7,050 nucleotides of DNA from Betaproteobacteria bacterium (lineage in GTDB: Bacteria; Pseudomonadota; Gammaproteobacteria; Burkholderiales; Ferrovaceae): contig JAGWPH010000189.1 of NCBI GenBank assembly GCA_028870615.1, positions 1 to 7,050 on the forward strand, written 5' to 3'. This document shows positions 4,350 to 7,050 of this stretch, one piece after another. Position 1 is the stretch's first letter, and every line of letters begins with the position of its first letter. The notes beneath the pieces are model-generated. The model searched no databases. It was given only the letters and a program-made list of their open reading frames with translations, and was not told the DNA's origin. A program made the translations under genes and the position numbers.

Positions 4350-5905
4350 GCATCAAGGTCTACGTCCCTCGCGATTCGGCCGCACTGGCCGTTGGTGCGG
4401 ATGAAGTGGCTGAAGCCATTGGGCAGCAAGCCACAGCCCGTGGTATCGCCATTGATCTGGTGCGCAATAGCTCGCGCGGACTGTTGTGGCTGGAACCGCT
4501 GGTGGAGGTAGCCGTCGGCGGCAAACGCCTGGCTTATGGCCCGGTCACCCCCGAGGCCGTGGAAAGTTTGTTCGAAGCCGGGTTTTTGACCGGCAAGGCA
4601 CACCCGCTTGCTGTTGGGCCCATTGAAGCGCACGCCTACCTTAAAAACCAGGAACGCCTGACTTTTGTCCGCGCGGGCATTACCGACCCCTTGTCCCTGG
4701 AAGACTATCAAGCCCATGGAGGTTTTGTGGGTCTGCGCGCTGCCCTGGTCCTGTCCCCGGCGGACATCGTGCAACAAATTCTGGACTCAGGACTACGCGG
4801 CCGCGGTGGCGCTGGTTTTCCGGCGGGAATCAAATGGAAGACCGTGTTGCAGACGAACGCCGATCAAAAATATGTGGTCGTCAATGCCGATGAAGGCGAC
4901 TCGGGCACCTTCGCCGACCGTATGGTGATGGAAGGCGACCCCTTCATGCTGATTGAAGGCATGATCATTGCCGGTATTGCCGTCGGCGCCACACGCGGTT
5001 ACGTTTACATCCGTTCAGAATACCCCGATGCCATATCCATTATGGAAGAAGCCGTTCGGCGGGCCACCACCGGCGGATTTCTGGGCAAAAACATTCTGGG
5101 CTCGGGCAAGACATTCGACGTCGTGATCCGCAAAGCTGCGGGGTCCTATGTGTGCGGCGAAGAAACGGCCCTGCTGGAAAGCCTGGAAGGGAAACGCGGT
5201 ATCGTGCGCGCCAAACCGCCTCTGCCCGCCATTGTCGGCCTGTTTGGCAAACCCACGGTGATCAATAATGTTCTGACCCTGGCCGCCGCCCCCTACATCC
5301 TGAGTCACGGGCCAAAAGCCTATGCTGATTTTGGCATGGGACGCTCGCGCGGCACCTTGCCGTTCCAGCTGGCTGGCAATATTCGTCACGGCGGCCTGGT
5401 GGAAAAAGCCTTCGGCGTCACCGCCCGGCAACTGATTGAAGACTTCGGCGGCGGCACCGAGAGCGGCCGACCACTGCGAGCCGTGCAGATCGGCGGCCCC
5501 CTGGGAGCCTATCTGCCGGATTCCTTGCTTGACACCCCGATGGATTACGAAGCACTGGCCGCCAAAGGGGGGGTATTGGGCCATGGTGGCCTGGTGGTGT
5601 TTGACGACACGGTGGATATGGCCGAACAGGCGCGTTATGCCATGGAATTTTGCGCCATTGAATCCTGCGGCAAATGCACCCCCTGTCGCATTGGCTCTAC
5701 CCGTGGCGAAGAAGTCATTCAACACATCCAGACCAAACCTGCCGAAGCCGGGGCCCATGCCAAACTGCTGCGCGATCTGTGCAACACCATGGTCAATGGG
5801 TCGCTGTGTGCCATGGGCAGCATGACCCCGTATCCCGTACTCTCCGCACTGGATCATTTTCCCGAAGACTTTAATCTCACTGCTGAAACACACAAGGCTG
5901 CTTGA
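4346..5905 (+). CDS. fdsB: NAD-dependent formate dehydrogenase beta subunit (NuoF-like, FMN and NAD binding)
   Basis: The diaphorase subunit passes electrons from the Fe-S chain through FMN to NAD+. It has 519 residues, about the length of known FdsB and longer than NuoF because of an extra N-terminal region (about 1-125) that contains no cysteine and looks thioredoxin-like. The NuoF core follows: Gly-rich RGRGGAGFPAGIKWKTV (151-167) and NADEGDSGTFADR (180-192) for NADH and FMN, GSYVCGEETALLESLEGKRG (266-285), and GLFGKPTVINNVLTL (298-312). The [4Fe-4S] ligands are Cys441, Cys444 and Cys447 (SCGKCTPCRIGS) plus Cys488 (NGSLCAMG), with the same 41-residue interval between the last two as in E. 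coli NuoF. AAGGA precedes the ATG, which overlaps the fdsG stop. Nine bases separate it from fdsA. Confidence 0.96.
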   Translation: MSIKVYVPRDSAALAVGADEVAEAIGQQATARGIAIDLVRNSSRGLLWLEPLVEVAVGGKRLAYGPVTPEAVESLFEAGFLTGKAHPLAVGPIEAHAYLKNQERLTFVRAGITDPLSLEDYQAHGGFVGLRAALVLSPADIVQQILDSGLRGRGGAGFPAGIKWKTVLQTNADQKYVVVNADEGDSGTFADRMVMEGDPFMLIEGMIIAGIAVGATRGYVYIRSEYPDAISIMEEAVRRATTGGFLGKNILGSGKTFDVVIRKAAGSYVCGEETALLESLEGKRGIVRAKPPLPAIVGLFGKPTVINNVLTLAAAPYILSHGPKAYADFGMGRSRGTLPFQLAGNIRHGGLVEKAFGVTARQLIEDFGGGTESGRPLRAVQIGGPLGAYLPDSLLDTPMDYEALAAKGGVLGHGGLVVFDDTVDMAEQARYAMEFCAIESCGKCTPCRIGSTRGEEVIQHIQTKPAEAGAHAKLLRDLCNTMVNGSLCAMGSMTPYPVLSALDHFPEDFNLTAETHKAA

Positions 5906-5914
5906 GGAGCCATC

Positions 5915-7050
5915 ATGGACAACAACTATCCCCTTCACGACATCGATTACGGCACCCCCAAGAGCGTTTCCGAAAAGACGGTGACGCTGGAGATTGACGG
6001 ATTCGAGGTCACCGTACCGCAAGGCACCTCACTGATGCGTGCCGCCGTCTTGGCAGGAACACAAATCCCAAAGCTTTGCGCCACCGACAGCCTGGAGCCT
6101 TTTGGCTCATGTCGCCTGTGCCTGGTTGAGATCGAAGGACGCAAAGGCTTTCCGGCCTCCTGCACCACCCCCGCCGAAGCCGGCATGGTGGTCCGGACCC
6201 AAACGCCTCGCCTTGCCGAACTGCGCCGTGGCGTCATGGAGTTGTACATTTCCGACCACCCCCTGGATTGCCTGACCTGCGCCGCCAATGGCGATTGCGA
6301 ACTACAGGACATGGCGGGTGTCGTGGGCCTGCGCGACGTGCGTTACGGCTATCAAGGCCTCAACCATCTGAAGGACCAGGCGGATACCTCCAACCCCTAT
6401 TTCACCTACGATCCTTCCAAGTGCATCGTCTGTAACCGCTGCGTGCGCGCCTGCGAGGAAACTCAGGGAACCTTTGCCCTGACCATTTCCGGACGGGGAT
6501 TTGAGTCACGTGTCTCGGCAAGCGAGAGTCAGCCCTTCATGGATTCGGAATGCGTCTCCTGCGGCGCCTGCGTCAATGTTTGTCCGACGGCTACCTTGAT
6601 GGAAAAAACGGTTATCGAAGCGGGACAGCCGGACCATAGCGTCCTCACCACCTGTGCATATTGTGGTGTGGGCTGTGGTTTCAAGGCCGATATGAAAGGC
6701 TCGGAAGTGGTCCGTATGACTCCCTGGAAAGATGGTAAAGCCAACGAAGGCCATGCCTGCATCAAGGGCCGCTTTGCCTGGGGCTATGCCACCCACAAGG
6801 ACCGCATTCTGAAACCGATGATCCGCAAACACATCACCGATCCCTGGCAGGAAGTCAGCTGGGAAACCGCCATCAACCATGCTGCAAGCGAGTTCCGGCG
6901 TATCCAGGCAGAGTCCGGGGTGGATTCCATCGGCGGCATTACCTCCTCACGTTGCACCAACGAAGAATCCTATCTGGTACAGAAGCTTGTCCGCGCTGCA
7001 TTCCGCAACAACAATGTGGACACCTGCGCGCGCGTCTGTCATTCGCCGAC
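5915..7050 (+). CDS. fdsA: NAD-dependent formate dehydrogenase alpha (catalytic, Mo-bis-MGD) subunit, 3'-truncated by window edge
   Basis: The catalytic subunit oxidises formate to CO2. Only 378 of an expected roughly 950 residues are present. The Fe-S wiring is complete and in the usual order: a [2Fe-2S] ferredoxin domain (Cys55, 66, 69, 83); a His-Cys3 [4Fe-4S] site (His115, Cys119, Cys122, Cys128); two ferredoxin [4Fe-4S] motifs (Cys170/173/176/180 and Cys213/216/219/223); and the molybdopterin-domain [4Fe-4S] motif (Cys247, Cys250, Cys254, Cys282). The final visible motif, VDTCARVCHSP (369-378), gives Cys375 as Mo ligand and His376 as its catalytic neighbour, so this is a cysteine enzyme, not a selenocysteine one. 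The ATG at 5915 has AGGAG 5 nt upstream, at the fdsB stop. The multi-cluster N-terminus and the fdsG/fdsB neighbours separate it from the simpler FdhF and membrane FdnG types. fdsC and fdsD are expected downstream. Confidence 0.96.
   Translation, partial: MDNNYPLHDIDYGTPKSVSEKTVTLEIDGFEVTVPQGTSLMRAAVLAGTQIPKLCATDSLEPFGSCRLCLVEIEGRKGFPASCTTPAEAGMVVRTQTPRLAELRRGVMELYISDHPLDCLTCAANGDCELQDMAGVVGLRDVRYGYQGLNHLKDQADTSNPYFTYDPSKCIVCNRCVRACEETQGTFALTISGRGFESRVSASESQPFMDSECVSCGACVNVCPTATLMEKTVIEAGQPDHSVLTTCAYCGVGCGFKADMKGSEVVRMTPWKDGKANEGHACIKGRFAWGYATHKDRILKPMIRKHITDPWQEVSWETAINHAASEFRRIQAESGVDSIGGITSSRCTNEESYLVQKLVRAAFRNNNVDTCARVCHSP

Noticed and set aside
3873..5905. Complex I (NuoE/NuoF) or bidirectional hydrogenase diaphorase genes
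   Set aside because: The FdsB-length N-terminal extension and a downstream subunit with the CARVCH formate dehydrogenase site identify the operon as fds.
5015..6022. 335-codon minus-strand open frame opposite fdsB
   Set aside because: It is a shadow of fdsB and the start of fdsA; no recognisable protein family and no spacing consistent with a gene.
7037..7039. Selenocysteine at the formate dehydrogenase active site
   Set aside because: The codon at the Mo-ligand position is TGT (Cys), not TGA.

Overview
The window looks like chromosomal DNA of a proteobacterium, most likely a betaproteobacterium. Genes are densely packed, moderately GC-rich and compactly spaced, and most proteins belong to families common in that group. 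The species cannot be named from the sequence alone. No rRNA, tRNA, insertion sequence, phage gene or CRISPR array is visible.

Layout. (1) Positions 2-1110, plus strand: the 3' part of a YfcG/YghU-type glutathione S-transferase, overlapping by ATGA a small hot-dog thioesterase of the fluoroacetyl-CoA thioesterase (FlK) type. (2) Positions 3680-1107, minus strand: a tight three-gene unit. It encodes a ModE-like HTH regulator with a periplasmic-binding-protein-like sensor domain, a DUF2237 protein and a FemAB-like/GNAT acyltransferase. The genes are separated by only 3 nt and share one reading frame. The last one converges on the thioesterase, and their two stop codons overlap in the palindrome TTAA. 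(3) Positions 3681-3872: an AT-rich divergent control region with several short repeats. (4) Positions 3873-7050, plus strand: the start of an fds operon, fdsG-fdsB-fdsA, encoding a cytosolic NAD+-dependent, molybdenum-containing formate dehydrogenase. fdsA is cut by the window edge just after its Mo-ligand cysteine.

How it works together. FdsA oxidises formate to CO2 at a Mo-bis-MGD centre. Electrons pass through its chain of Fe-S clusters, with FdsG carrying a [2Fe-2S] cluster, to FMN in FdsB, which reduces NAD+. The enzyme supplies NADH during growth on C1 compounds or formate, or removes formate. The divergent regulator is the obvious candidate controller; its ModE-like and molybdate/substrate-binding-like domains fit a molybdoenzyme operon. 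The accessory proteins FdsC and FdsD would be expected just beyond the right edge. The GST/thioesterase pair at the left looks like a separate detoxification or acyl-CoA housekeeping unit.

I do not see a clearly new system. The most interesting points are the regulator and its candidate operator repeats, the unusual same-frame three-gene unit, and the FlK-like thioesterase linked to a GST.
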